A DNA stretch of 64,000 nt from Azadirachta indica (taxonomy: Eukaryota; Streptophyta; Magnoliopsida; Sapindales; Meliaceae): NCBI GenBank assembly GCA_022749755.1, contig CM040451.1, forward strand, positions 8,693,871 through 8,757,870, read 5' to 3'. Position numbers and translations under genes: made by a program. The number at the start of each line of letters is the position of its first letter. Positions within the stretch are counted from its first letter, which is position 1. Positions 23,601 to 36,100 of this stretch are shown here, piece after piece. The notes under the pieces were generated by a model. The model did no database searches and was not told the DNA's origin. It worked only from the letters and a program-made list of their open reading frames with translations.

Positions 23601-23745
23601 AGTTAAAAAGATAAAAAAGAGTGAACTGCGAAAAAACTGTAAAGCGCTGATAATCGAAATTGCATTGGTGGTTAAGAGAAAGCTTACTGTAAGATTTGCC
23701 TAAGGCTGCGAACAGACGATCCCTGCCCACGCTTACTGTAGGCAT
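17684..23745 (-). CDS. Phenylalanine--tRNA ligase beta subunit, cytoplasmic
   Basis: Nineteen exons join in phase to 592 residues plus TGA: 23745-23688, 23588-23533, 23411-23311, 23198-23069, 22985-22870, 21725-21659, 21479-21438, 21285-21244, 20880-20804, 20488-20362, 20267-20100, 19957-19829, 19736-19635, 19553-19422, 19281-19207, 18752-18645, 18389-18294, 18210-18127, 17752-17684. It starts [17 protein letters not shown], the family N-terminus, and its length fits eukaryotic beta subunits (~590). Landmarks: EIPANRYD-type [14 protein letters not shown] (~80-93); the B3/B4 editing-type region (~115-275) with [18 protein letters not shown] and [10 protein letters not shown]; a B5 domain with [20 protein letters not shown] (~355-378); and a core-like C-terminal half with GNPRSSDFE and [15 protein letters not shown]. 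With the alpha subunit it forms the cytosolic alpha2beta2 enzyme that charges tRNA-Phe. Every splice site is GT..AG and no key block is missing. Confidence 0.96.
21862..21939. repeat. 39-bp tandem duplication in PheRS beta intron 5
   Basis: Copies at 21862-21900 and 21901-21939 start AATAACAATAGAA and share TTATGTGGCAAAGCAAAT. They differ at a few bases. The position is intronic. Confidence 0.9.
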
Positions 23746-24376
23746 CGTTGCGTCTGTGTTTCACTGTCTCTCCAACGAACAGGAAGAAGAAGAAGCGTAT
23801 ATATCAAAACCCTACAGATTGACTGAATGTTGAGTCCGAAAACTCAGCGTCATACTTAGTATGAGCTCCAAACTGCTAGGATCCGGGTTGATTGGTGACC
23901 CGACCCACGCCTATTCCTGAAATTTTTTTTGTTTTGTTACTCACCCTCAAACTAACAATAGTCAATATATATCCCAAATTTTCATCTTAAATGCACATTA
24001 CTCTTCTAAATCTATTAAAATTTATTTCAAAAGACACTTTTTTGATCAATTACATTATATATATATTATATTATTATATATATTTTTTAGGGATAACAAT
24101 AAAGTTGGGTGGGATAGAGATATCTTTCCCATTTCTAACTTCGTTAAATTTAATGGAATAGAGATGGAGAATGGTTTTTTTTTATTATCCATTTTTTTCT
24201 ATTTTATTATTTATTTATGTTATATGCTAAATAAAAATATTATTAATATATTATTATGTTATTTACACGCAACAATATATTAAAAAAATATAAACTTAAG
24301 TACTTAATAGGATAAAAATATGAATTTATATACTTCTGTTTGTATTAAATATTACTCATATATTCATTTTTACTTT

Positions 24377-24510
24377 GAAAATAATATACTTTAACTATTT
24401 CTTTTACTTAATACATATACCAAAAAAATAAATAATATTTATTTATTTAATATTATTTATATAGAAATAATATACTTTAACTATTTCTTTTACTTAATAT
24501 TATTTATTTA
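24377..24510. repeat. Dispersed duplication of a ~40-bp AT-rich block
   Basis: AATAATATACTTTAACTATT followed by TCTTTTACTTAATA appears at about 24380 and again at about 24467, roughly 87 bases apart, separated by AATATTATTTATT-type repeats. Confidence 0.7.
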
Positions 24511-25206
24511 ATATTATTTATTTGTATAGAAATAAATGTAGTTTATATAGAGAGAGATGAAATTAGGATGGAAAATTTGATTCATACAGATGTGTCCGGG
24601 GTGATAGAAACGGAGAATAGGGGCGGTGTGGGGAGCACTAAACCATTTCTTGTCTATTAATAATATGAGGATTAATTTTTTCCTGTTTTTCAACTTATTC
24701 TTAGTAATATTATCTTAATTTCAATTCGTTAGGTGCAAATCCCTGTGAGTTTAGTACTCCATGAAAATTTTATCGTCTCTATTTTTTTCTATGTACAATT
24801 TTGTTTTAATTTTTACATTTAATATTTTAATTTTTTTTATATTTAATATTTAAGTTTTAAAATTTATCTTATTTAAGTTGTATGTTAAAATTTTAACTTT
24901 TACATAACATATTTACATTTTATCCTCTAAAAGATAATGAATGTAACAATACATTAAATGTATTATAGTCAAGTTATTACTCCTGAAAATTTTAATTAAA
25001 ACATTTTTATTTCAAAAATTTTTACAAGATCTAGTACACTCTCATAATGTTTATTTGAAAAATTTTAATGTAAAAATTAGTATTATGGTTTCTTCATAAT
25101 TTTATTCATGTACTTCATAATTTAAAATGCATCTAGTAAGTCATGAGAGTTTGAGATTTATAACATAGTTCATACTTACATTGATTAATAATAAAGTGTG
25201 ATAATC

Positions 25207-25274
25207 TCTCATTTTGGACCTTGTGTTCTTCGTGAAAGGCTCTCATTTTAGATCTTGTGTTCTTCATGAAAGGC
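25207..25274. repeat. 34-bp tandem duplication
   Basis: Two adjacent copies (25207-25240 and 25241-25274), each starting TCTCATTTT and containing CTTGTGTTCTTC and TGAAAGGC. They differ at three positions. Confidence 0.92.
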
Positions 25275-26464
25275 TATGATACACTTATTGCAAAACAAAA
25301 GATTTGCACGTAGAAGTATCAAGGCAACTCTATTATTGAATATAATAATTTGAACTCAACAATTAAATAAATATTATCTATTTTTTGATATATAGCACAT
25401 TAAAGTGTTAAATACATTGAAAAAATAGAAAAAGAAAAAAATAACTCAATGATACTTATTCTTCTTATGATAACAGTGTTACATGTAAATCTATTAAATT
25501 GATGCATGAATGTATTTATTTAAAAAATTGTTAAATCTTTCAGTATATTACCCTCGTAATATGTGAAATTTAACCAATATATTTAAAAATTGTCCTCATG
25601 AATGGTATAATCAATATCTATGCGAAATTTAACCTAATATAATACTTTTCTAATCTTATAATTGAATAATTGGTGATATATTGATATTGTCATTGTGATG
25701 TAGGCATTAAAATGGAATGTTTGTGGATGCATTTTAGGTGGTTAAAATTGCTTCTAAATCACTTAAATCTTCCATTTATATTACACATAGACAACTTTAC
25801 AATATTTTATCACTTAAATCTTTCGAGTTTTTATAATTAAAAGTTGACTTATTATACAAAATTAAAAGTTGGTTCACGGGGAAATGATGATAAATTCACT
25901 CACAAAATACACGAATTACCCTCATAACACTAAAATCAACAAACGGTCAAAACAATCAAGAGACCTAAACAATGTTTTCAGAAACGCTTACATAATGAGA
26001 TTTAAAAGATCAATTTAAAAACTCTCAAATTTCTTATGATTTTATATAAATAAAAAGGGCTTGAATGTAATGTTGTTGTATTCTCTAATCACTTTGGATG
26101 AAATGTTTAGTATAAATACTAGAAGTGCACAATATATATTTTTTAAAATATGAGATTTATTTGTATTTAAACAAAATTCAATGATAACAATACTTTTTTT
26201 TCTGACGGTGAAAATAAAGTTAATCATAAATTCTATTTAATTTATATTATGAATGACATGATATTCGTCCACAGATTTAACAAAACTATGTATTAATAAT
26301 AAAAATAATAAAGTCAGCAAATGTTCACACATAATAATTAGTTATAAGTAGTCATTAATTAAACTACATAATTTGTATCTCAATTTTCTAAATATAGATT
26401 TATTAAAGATATAGACATTGATGTTCAGTGAGTAACAAATTAAATATTACTACCAAGGCTAAGA

Positions 26465-26825
26465 TAAAATATTTAGTATCTATTTAGTTTAACTTTTTCA
26501 TTATCCAAAATAATGTTTTTAATGTTAAAAACTGTCTTCAATTTTTTGGTATCTTTTGGTTGGCAAATAATTTTTTCTCAATGTAAAGTTCAAGTTTTAG
26601 ACTTTTAGTGGCAAAGCTTTTTCTAAAAGATTTAATTGTTTAAAATACTTTTATTTTATTTGAAAGACTTTACATTATTTTTTTATAATTACACAATTTT
26701 TCTTAAATATTATTTGTAATAACTAAAGAATTAATAAATTTTTATTAAAACTTCGCTCATGTGTACTTGTAAAAGACAATAAATTTTACTTGAACAATCG
26801 TACCAAATGAAACCTTAATATATGT
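26465..26825 (-). mobile_element. AT-rich MITE-like copy (family A)
   Basis: Read on the minus strand, the block GTAAAGTCTTTCAAATAAAA and then TATTTTAAACAATTAAATCTTT lines up with 27285-27330 on the plus strand. The right edge (ACCAAATGAAACC) complements to GGTTTCATTTGGT, a common type of plant MITE end. Target duplication not resolved. Confidence 0.35.
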
Positions 26826-27084
26826 ACTATTAGACCTAATTATTATTTTATAAATTTGAATATTTAATGTTAATAAATGAAATTTAACCCTAAAAGTTTA
26901 GATATTTAAGGATTAGACATGTTAACTTATCTAGACAATAACATTTATGAAAAAAAATTGCATTAATCATATTCATTTTTATTATATTTCTCCAAGTACT
27001 CAAATTAATTAATAAATATAAGAGCCACAATTTGGTATAATAATACTCACTATCTTATTTTAATTCGAGTTAAGATAAGGGATT

Positions 27085-27485
27085 TAGGATCTATTTGATA
27101 TAGTTTTTCTCAATATAACTTTTTAGAGTGGACTTTTTACAAGTAAAATTTTTATAAATAAAGTTTTAACAAAAAGTTGTTAATTATTTGGTTGATATAA
27201 ATACTTTTAAAATAAAATTATTTAATTATTTTAACAGACAAATTTTAAATTTATATTGTAAGAAAATAACATAAGATCTTTAAAATAAATTGATAATTAT
27301 TTTAAACAAATTAACTTTTTAAAAAATCTCAAAAACTCAACTGTTAAAAACTTAAATTTGGGCTTTTTCTAGTAAAAGAAAAATGATAATTCTTATAAAC
27401 CATACTCCATTACCAACTAAATGACAATAAAAAAAATTAAGAATGACTTTTAACATTAAAAAAAATCATGTGTACTAGTTAAAAA
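27085..27485 (+). mobile_element. AT-rich MITE-like copy (family A)
   Basis: Starts near GGATCTATTTGATATAG and ends near AAAGTCAAACCAAACAAAT. The interior (TTGTAAGAAAATAACATAAG, then TTTTAAACAAATTAAC) matches the inverted copy at 26465-26825. The two form a head-to-head pair about 260 bases apart. Confidence 0.35.
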
Positions 27486-28872
27486 GTCAAACCAAACAAA
27501 TAATTAATGTTTTTGTTTAATATTATATTTACAATTTATAATTGCTAACAATATATAGACATTCTATTAGGAATATAGATAATACAATTATGGCGTACTT
27601 CAAATATTTGGTTATCATTTGTGAAAAACTTACCCTTACACCGACGGATATTTGTCCTCAAATTGAAAGATAATCCTTCTAAGAGTCATTGAGAGAATTT
27701 AAACTCAAGATCTCACTTTAAAACGTCCAAGTCCAAACCACCAAAGCAAAGCCTTGGTGGCCAAGTTGAGTTTAAATGATTTTGATAGTGGACAGTTGAA
27801 TTGGCTTAAAAGGAAAGTGTTATTACTAATAAATAATAAATACATAATACGTTGGTACTAAAATTAAGTTCCTCAATTTAATTGTCATTATTTTAGGTAG
27901 ATTTTCCTAAAAATTTATTAATTTAAAATTTTATTTTTTCTTTAAAAAAATAATTTGAATCTTTTGTCTTAAAACAATAATTTAAATTACAAAGTGAGCT
28001 ATTTATAATATATACAAATTTAAAAAAGTATTATAATTGACAAATATCATGTAATTTTGGCTAATGATCAATTCAATTTATTATTAATCAATTATTTTGA
28101 AATCTAATCCAACTTGTTCTCATTAGGAATATATTAAAACTTAAAATTAGTATTTTTTAAAACAAGATTTTAGAATTTAGGTAATACTAAATGTCCATCA
28201 AAACTATATTTACAAACCCATACATGCAATATAAAAAAACATTTTTTTTATTTCACTCTATTTTCACAATTTATCTTGTCACCCATTTAAGATCACTTTT
28301 TTGTTATTTATTTTTTAAATCTATACCCACACACAAACAATATTATGGTACAAAATACTAATAATATTGTTTCATGAGCAAAATATGTAATAATACATTA
28401 CATTTTTAATTATTTTGATGGTTTTCTACAACACTCACATATATATTAAACAAATCTTTTATTATTCATATTTGTTTATGGAAATTAACTACAATACATT
28501 TCAACCAAAAAATATTTCAACTTTTGCATAAATATTTCAAAATTTGTATGTAAAATATTTAAAATTTGATGTTATAGTAAAAATAGGTGTGAAGGTGGAT
28601 CAAATTCAAATATAGTACAATCAAATATTTAGTTAAGTGTTTCAATACAGTGAAAAAAAACATATTAAATTTTAAAACCAAAAACATCCTTATTAAATTT
28701 TTACACTAAACATATCCCTTATATTTGTGCAATCATAATCACAAAACTCGTATCAATAACCTTTTATAATAATATAACAGTTTAGATATTTAAATAATGA
28801 TTCTTAAATTTGTAATAATCTCACAAATATGTGGGAAGAAATCTCATATACATTTATATATGTGTGTGTAAG

Positions 28873-29085
28873 AAAGGATTAGGGTTTTTTCTATGCAATT
28901 TTTTACATCATTTAGAGATTGTTAGATATAATAATATTTAACGGGTGAGATTAAATTTAACTATATGCATTAATTATGTTTAATTATGTGACTAAATTCA
29001 ATTTTAACTATTGAATATGCTTAGATCCAATAATTTACAAATAATGTAAAAATTTGTATAAGAAAAAAGATTTTATATATACATT
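28873..29085. mobile_element. Inverted-repeat MITE, about 210 bp
   Basis: The left arm has GTTTTTTCTATGCAATTTTT, ACATCATTTAGAGATTGTTAG. The complement of the right arm has CTTTTTTCTTATACAAATTT, TTACATTATTTGTAAATTAT. The arms pair over roughly 90 bases with about 70-75% identity by eye, with a short loop near 28975. No coding content. The flanks share AT-rich words but no certain target duplication. Confidence 0.6.
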
Positions 29086-30058
29086 AAATTGCTGCAATTG
29101 TTAAGAATTATGTATAAATTTGTATATAAATGTTTTGCAATAAAACCAACACGATATCATAACATTAGGACATAAATAGTTAGTGTCCATTACTAGAAGT
29201 TAAAAGATGTAAATTGTCTCTGAGTGTCGCAAAAATTTCCTAATTTTTGTTTTTTTCTATAGAATACATAAAAGACTCTATGATAAGTCATCTTAAAAAT
29301 CAAAAGTATATGTGAGATGGAGATTAAAAGAGAAAAGTGTCGCATTAAATGCCCTCCGCTTAGCAAGTGGACATAGTTCCTCCAACTTTAGAGGGGTCAA
29401 CAAACATTAGCTCTATAATTCCAAAATTTTGATAATTATCACATGCCACATCCACGAATCATCCACATTTATCAATTAAAATAAAAATAAAAATAATTAA
29501 TAACTAATAGAATGACATAATTACATTAAAATCCATAATTTATAGATTTTCATAAATAATGACATAGTATGTTCATTTGTATCAAATAAGTCCCAAGCTT
29601 CTATTCAAAAGGACCAAATTATCCTTTTGATATTGAGTTCTGGCCGAAGGACTCATTCACTGAAGGGTGCTTCAGTCATTTCAGTAATGTCTTGGAATTT
29701 ATTTGATATAAATGCGTAAATATGTGACTATTTACGTAAATGTAAAATTTTTGGGGTCCGGATGTTATTATCCCTTGCAAAATTAAAAAGGAAACAACTT
29801 ACCTCATATAGAAGAGTAACATAAATTTATTTAGCGATATATTATATTATATTATTCACTCCCTCTCTGTCCCGCGATTACAGGTGCTCTTCGCACTCCT
29901 CTCTCTCTCTTTAATTCTTGCTCAAGTTTCCGATTCGATCTGAATTTCTAATCAGTTTGGAGTTTCGAATCTTGCTGATTTGGTTTCTAGGTTTGTTTTC
30001 GCTGCGCGGCGTTTGGATCGTTTTCGTTGCCGTGTTTTGGCGATTGCTCAATCGAGGA

Positions 30059-30067
30059 TTAGGGTTT
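30059..30067 (+). promoter_or_regulatory. Telo-box (reverse, TTAGGGTTT) in the SAPS leader
   Basis: An exact inverted telo-box 52 bases before the SAPS ATG, within a GC-richer leader that follows a CT-rich tract (CTCCTCTCTCTCTC near 29896). A role in expression is inferred. Confidence 0.4.
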
Positions 30068-30118
30068 CGGCGTTCGCAGATCTGAATACGGAGACGTTTT
30101 CTTCGTTGGATTGCGAAG

Positions 30119-33100
30119 ATGTTCTGGCGTATGGCTGGATTGTCCACTGCGTCTCCAGTGAGTATTTTGCTATACTGTTTCGCTTTTTGATTCTTGATCT
30201 GTAATGGCATTTGTTTCTGTATGTGTTTACGTGAAAGAGGTGTTTGTTTTTCTGATTGCATTATGATTGGCCGAGTATTAGATTGCATTTTATGCTATCT
30301 GGTTTTTCTCCGGTGGCCTAGAAAATGATGGACAAGAAAAGGAATTGTATGTCAAATTAGTGGTTTCTGTTTTATTTTGGATACGCAGAAGAGCGAAGAA
30401 CTGAGGATTTATTCTATCATTGTAGTTTATACCATTTTTTAATCTAAAGACTCTGTAGTTTTAGGTATTTTTATGGAAAAAAGTTCCATTGAATTTCTGA
30501 ATGTTATTGTAGAAGCCTTTAAGTTGACATCGTCTGCAAGAAGGTCCACTTTCTTGTGAAATATCCAAATGTAACAGCAAGGAGCAAACTGTGATTTCAT
30601 AAAATGACTGGCTTTGAGTGGAAGGTAGGAAGGAAAATAATGCATTCTGAAAGGATTGGTAGTATTTTCCTGGTATCATTTTCGGTGGCATTCATCTATT
30701 TTAACATCAGAAATGCTGAAGTGCAAATCGTGTTGGTATCGTAATCACTGTACTACATATCTTGCATTGTTGTGTGTCATGGCTTGCAGAAGTCAATGTC
30801 CTTATAAAGATAGATGATAACAATAAAATTGCAATGGTTGCTGGTGGAAGAGGCATTGACATCTGAGTTGGTTATAGGATCAATAATTCTGACAACTGAG
30901 CTGTTGACCATCAGTTTTGCTGGATACTGTTTATGAGATGACCTTCTACTAGTTTTTGCACTTTTTCCTCATAGTTTCATCTATTAATTAGTTTAAGGTA
31001 AAGAATGTGAAGAGATATGGGTTTGTATCATGCGTGCTATTTTTCATCCATTTCTTCAGCCTTTTGGATGTGAAAAGATTAGCCTTAAGTATTTGATAAG
31101 TCAGCGAAGAGAGGAGGTATTTGGTTTCGCTTCAGGTTTGAATTTTGTATTGTCTAATATGACCTCAATATTTCAGATTTAGGACTGGATTTGGTGGAAT
31201 TAATATCTTCTGCTTTAATGTTACACTTTTTCCTGAAGAAAAATTAATTTCAGTAGTATCTTGCATCATTAAAAATCCTGTGCTTGTGAATGGATAATTT
31301 CATGAAACTATTGTTGGTCACTGTATTGTTTGCACATCTTAAATGCTTGTGTTTAATGTGTAGTATTGCTAGTTAAATGTTCAACCGCATATTGACTAAT
31401 AAGAAGCATGAAGGATTGTTAGTTGTGTTTGTCTCATTGAGTCAGAATAGGAGTTCCGGTGTGCTTTGCTGTTCAGTTGTTTATCATCAACCTCTAGATA
31501 GTGGGGGATGATTTTGGCACTCACCCTTTGAGTTTCCATGTTGTCAATTATGAGAACTTCACTAATTTCTGATTTGCAGGTTCTCCACTTTTCTGTCTAC
31601 ATAATTTGACATACATACAGACATCAGATTATTTATAATTTGTGGTTTTATTCCATCGAATCGCAGGTGGAGACAATTTTGGACAAGGATAATTTTACAT
31701 TGGAGGAGCTTCTTGATGAGGATGATATAATTCAAGAATGCAAAGCTTTGAATGGACGTCTTATCAACTTGTAATGCCTTTCTTCATTAGACACTTGTAA
31801 AGATCCTTATATACATAAATATGCGTATATTATTTATAACTTTTTGGACATCTTACTCTTCATTAATTTTGCTTTTATTGCTTGTATTTCTCTACTGTGA
31901 TTGATAACTGTGGACTTTCTGTTCTAGTTTTATCCTTTATCTGTTTACATAGCTATATTGATGCTTTGTCTTTTCATGATTATTACTTTGTGGTCTGTTA
32001 TGATAAATGAGGCTACTTTTTGAACTTTACACATACTTTGATCAGGCATAAGCCTTGTTGGAGTTCATCTACCATTTGCCTACAGAACAATATTCTGATT
32101 CCTTTCCGTGCCTCAAGCCATTTTCCTTTTATTTTTTTTAATGGAAAAGTATGTCATTTGAAGTTGCAATATAGCGGTTTATCAAATCTTTCCCTAAGAG
32201 TCCAGTATTTTAGAGAAATTTCCCATTTTTGTACAGTTCACATGCTAAAATTTTAGTATAGCTGATATGTAGAAAAATGGGTAGTTTAGATGCCAACTCC
32301 AGGGCTGCAGTTAACTGTTTGTGAAGCTTTTGGTCTGAGATTTGAAGTTGGCCTATATAGTAGATTGATTAGCTGTTTGCTGTAGATTTGTCTTTGAATT
32401 GGTTGTTTTGACTTAATTCTACCCTGTTCATTTTTAGCGTGCTTTCTTCTTTTCTTTTTTTTTTTTTAAAGGTAATAGCTACTAGGTAATTTTAACTAGT
32501 TAAGTATGTAATTACATGATGTAAAAAATAAACTAGAATTAAATTGTTTTGTGGTCTTCTTTTCCTTATCTTCTATGGAAAACTTAAAAATTAGCCTTTA
32601 AAATTTAGTTGATAGTCACTCTTACCTAGTGCGGTGTGTTGGACAAATACCTTGCAATTCATCTGCTGCCTCCAAAGTTGAGGCTGCAATGTGATTTAGT
32701 TAATTAGACAGCAGCGTTTCTGTCTAATATATCATTGCTTATGCCTGAGTACTTCATGGATCCTTGACTGCCTCTGATTCTTAGATGTTGATTGGCTCAC
32801 TTGATGTTTCATTTTTAAAATATTATAAACTGATTTCTCTCATCAGTTCTATATTTTATGAACAGGGATGAGTTATATTATTCTGAATTCCTTTTTCCCT
32901 TTGGTTTAGCACTATAGAAATTGAATCAATAGATTCTCTGCATCTTTACAATTATTTTTTTATTTACATTTGAGTTGAGGTGATAACGTTCTTAGGTTGA
33001 TATTTGTTTCAGCCTATAAATTCCACTCTAGATTGTAGCCTTTGTTTATTTAATCCTTGTTTCTGCCTTTCAGTTTGCGAGAAAGGGCTCAGGTTGAACA

Positions 33101-36100
33101 ACTTATTCAGTATATTGTGGTTGAAGCTCCTGATGAGAATGAGAAGAAGAGAACTTTCAAGTAGGTTTGAGGGACAGCCATGTTAATCTTGTTCCATATG
33201 TTGGGTTGGATTTGCTGTTAATATTGCTTTTTTTTTTTTTTTTTTGTTGTTTACATAGGTTTCCTTTTATTGCTTGTGAGATTTTTACTTGTGAAGTTGA
33301 CATTATCCTTAAGACCCTGGTAGAGGATGAGGAGGTAAGAAGACTGTGCTCCCCTTTTTGTCACTTCATTTTATATCAATAAAGCTTAATTCACTGAACT
33401 ATTGTCAGTGATTGTTTTCTTTTCAGTTGATGCATTTATTGTTTTCCTTTTTGGAACCAAAACACTCCCATAGCACGCTGTTGGCTGGGTACTTCAGCAA
33501 GGTATATCACATTGAACTTTTAAAATATCAAGTGATGAAATGCAACTATTACACATTTCATTTGAGTTTCTTTATACTTTAAAATCATCTTTCTATTTGT
33601 CTTATGTTGCCCTCATTTTTTCTTTCTAGGTTGTCATTTGTCTATTGTTGCGGAAGACAGTCCCTTTAATGAATTATATTAAAGTAAGTTAAGGTTTTAA
33701 CTTCTTTGATTGAATAACTCTTTCCACTTTATTTGATAATATCTTAATGATTGTTGTGAATTCTGAAATATATATTAATGATTGTTTAATTTTCATGAGG
33801 TCATTGAATCTTTTCTTATTGTCTGTTTTTTTTTTCTTTGTCTTTGAGTAAACACTGGATATACTTCAGTTTCAGCTGTTTAGATATTTCAAAGATGTTT
33901 TTCAACTTAACATTGAAAATTTGTTAGATACATCATTAAAACTTAACACTGAATACAGATTTTTAAACAAGTTAATGTAATTATAACTTTGAAACTACCC
34001 CTACGAATTTGATTTATTTCCTAATATGTAGAGTTTATCTAATCATTTATAATGGTATGATAGGTCGACCAATATTTTTTATAGATTTATGTTTAGATGT
34101 TAGGGATAGAAAACAAACATATCATTCAAAATTATTTACATTTATATTTTCGGGTATTTTCAAATTTTAGATGAGAAAAACAAACATTACCTTAGAATAC
34201 ATTACTTGAATTGTTCCCTTAACATGTAGAAAGGGATATAAAGAAACAAAAGACTACCTTAGAATACATTACTTGAGCTGTTCCCTTAACACTTAGAGAG
34301 GAGTTAAAAAAAAAAAAATACCTTAGAATACATTATAACACTTGAAAAGGGATGCATTTGACAAGCTTATGTACTTTTGAAATTGCCATCTCTATGTCTT
34401 CATTTAGTTGGTACCGATCGCACCGTCCACTTGTATATTTCTTTCTTTTGAATAAATTTTCTTGTTTATTTTCCCAAAAAATAAAAAGGCTGGAGATATT
34501 GATTACTGACTTAATGTTTTATATTTGTATGAAGCTGTTTCTTGCAATCCATGAGCTGTCTCAATTTTTCCCCTTATGTTTAGTAAACTGATCTGCCATT
34601 CTTATGCTGAAATTTCAGGCCCATCAAGAAATTATTGCACGGTTAGTTGACTTAATTGGTATTACGTCCATCATGGAGGTTGGTTCTTTGTCTTTGCTTG
34701 TTGCTTCTGGTATATGAACTTCTTGCTGATGTTTGCTCATTGGTTTACTTTCAATGGCAACTGTAATGATGTTTGCTGTGCATAACTTGTAAATGACATT
34801 TCTTGACAAACAGGTTTTAGTACGTCTTATTGGCGCTGATGAGCACATGTATACGAATTATACTGAATCAATGAAATGGGTAGAGGATACAAATGTGCTG
34901 GAGATGATTGTGGACAAGTTCAGCTCTTCAGTAAGATTCTTTGGCTGTTTTATTAATTTATGTACTTTTTTGATGAGTTATGATTATGAAGTGGCACTTT
35001 CTTTTGTGTGGATGGAGAGAAAGTTTGTCATCTTAATTTCCTCTCGCTTCTTTTTCTCCTTATGTGGGACGACTTGCATGTTTTTATATTGGTAACTATA
35101 CAGCCATTTTGCTGTAGAAGTGATCGCTCTCCCATTTACATTGCTGTAATGATGTTTGCATGTTCCTGTTAATGGAGACCTTTGGAAAGATCCAACAACA
35201 GATGTCATACATTGAAGGTTGTCTAGAAGTTATTTTGTCTTTGACATTAGTGTATCCATAGTTTCTAATTGCTACATATGTAAAAGGATGCATGGAATTC
35301 ACATAGTCTGATTCATTTGGCATTCACACTGTGAGTTAACGTTGGCCACATATATGTATAAATTTTTTTTACAGGATTCTCCAGAGGTGCATGCAAATAC
35401 CGCTGAAACGCTATGTGCTATAACACGATCAGCTCCCCCCGGTCTTACCGCTAAAATTACCAGCCCAAAGTATTGTCTATTTTTTCTTTTCTGTCATTTC
35501 TTGCTTAACTGTTAATATTTTTCTCTGGCATCCTTTCTATTTTATTTTTGGTAATTTTTTTCTTGTGCTCTCATGCAGTTTTATAGGGAGATTATTTCGT
35601 CATGCATTGGAAAGCTCTCGACCAAAATCTGTTCTGGTTAACTCGTTGTCTATCTGCATATCTTTGTTAGATCCTAAGAGGCTAACATTGGGGACATATT
35701 ACATATTCAACCGACAGCTGACTCACGGATCCACAGTAACTGTCAATCCTGAGACAGTTGAAGGAATGCTGGGTAGCCTAGGTAAGCTTGAATGTTTTTA
35801 GAATATGGATTTAGTATTGTTTCGTCAATCAGTATTACAGGTGGTGCTACTTCTCTTTCTTTTTTCTTTCCTCTTTAACTATGGTTGGGAATCTGGTTGT
35901 TAGTTTGATGCAGCTACAAGAGGATACCTACCATAATTAGACCTTGAAGACTGGGATATTTTTTTGTTGCGCTTCTTGAGAAAATCAGTGCACAAGTTTG
36001 ACATAACATGATATTTAGATAGCAAACATTGCACAGATGTATGTTTATTTGAATGTTTGAGGGTGTAGTGCTACTAGTTAGGGGTGGCAACCATATTTGT

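Larger units (their letters stand above)
23746..30118. other. 6.4-kb gene-free region between divergent PheRS beta and SAPS genes
   Basis: The first ~150 bases are the PheRS beta leader and promoter and the last ~260 the SAPS leader. Between them is extremely AT-rich DNA with no credible open frame. It contains local duplications (24377-24510, 25207-25274), two MITE-like copies (26465-26825 and 27085-27485), an inverted-repeat MITE (28873-29085) and a scrap resembling a decayed tRNA-derived or LTR end near 27690-27760. I see no RNA gene. Confidence 0.6.

Noticed and set aside
23746..30118. CRISPR arrays, rRNA or other RNA genes in the large gene-free tract
   Set aside because: No regularly spaced identical repeats, no rRNA-like GC-rich conserved blocks and no tRNA cloverleaf pattern were seen.
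29980..30204. Upstream open frame in the SAPS leader
   Set aside because: Starts at TTG and runs through the exon 1 donor; the SAPS frame itself starts at 30119.
36074..36100. TAGGGGTGGCAACC in SAPS intron 10 as a hAT terminus
   Set aside because: No matching inverted end was found nearby.
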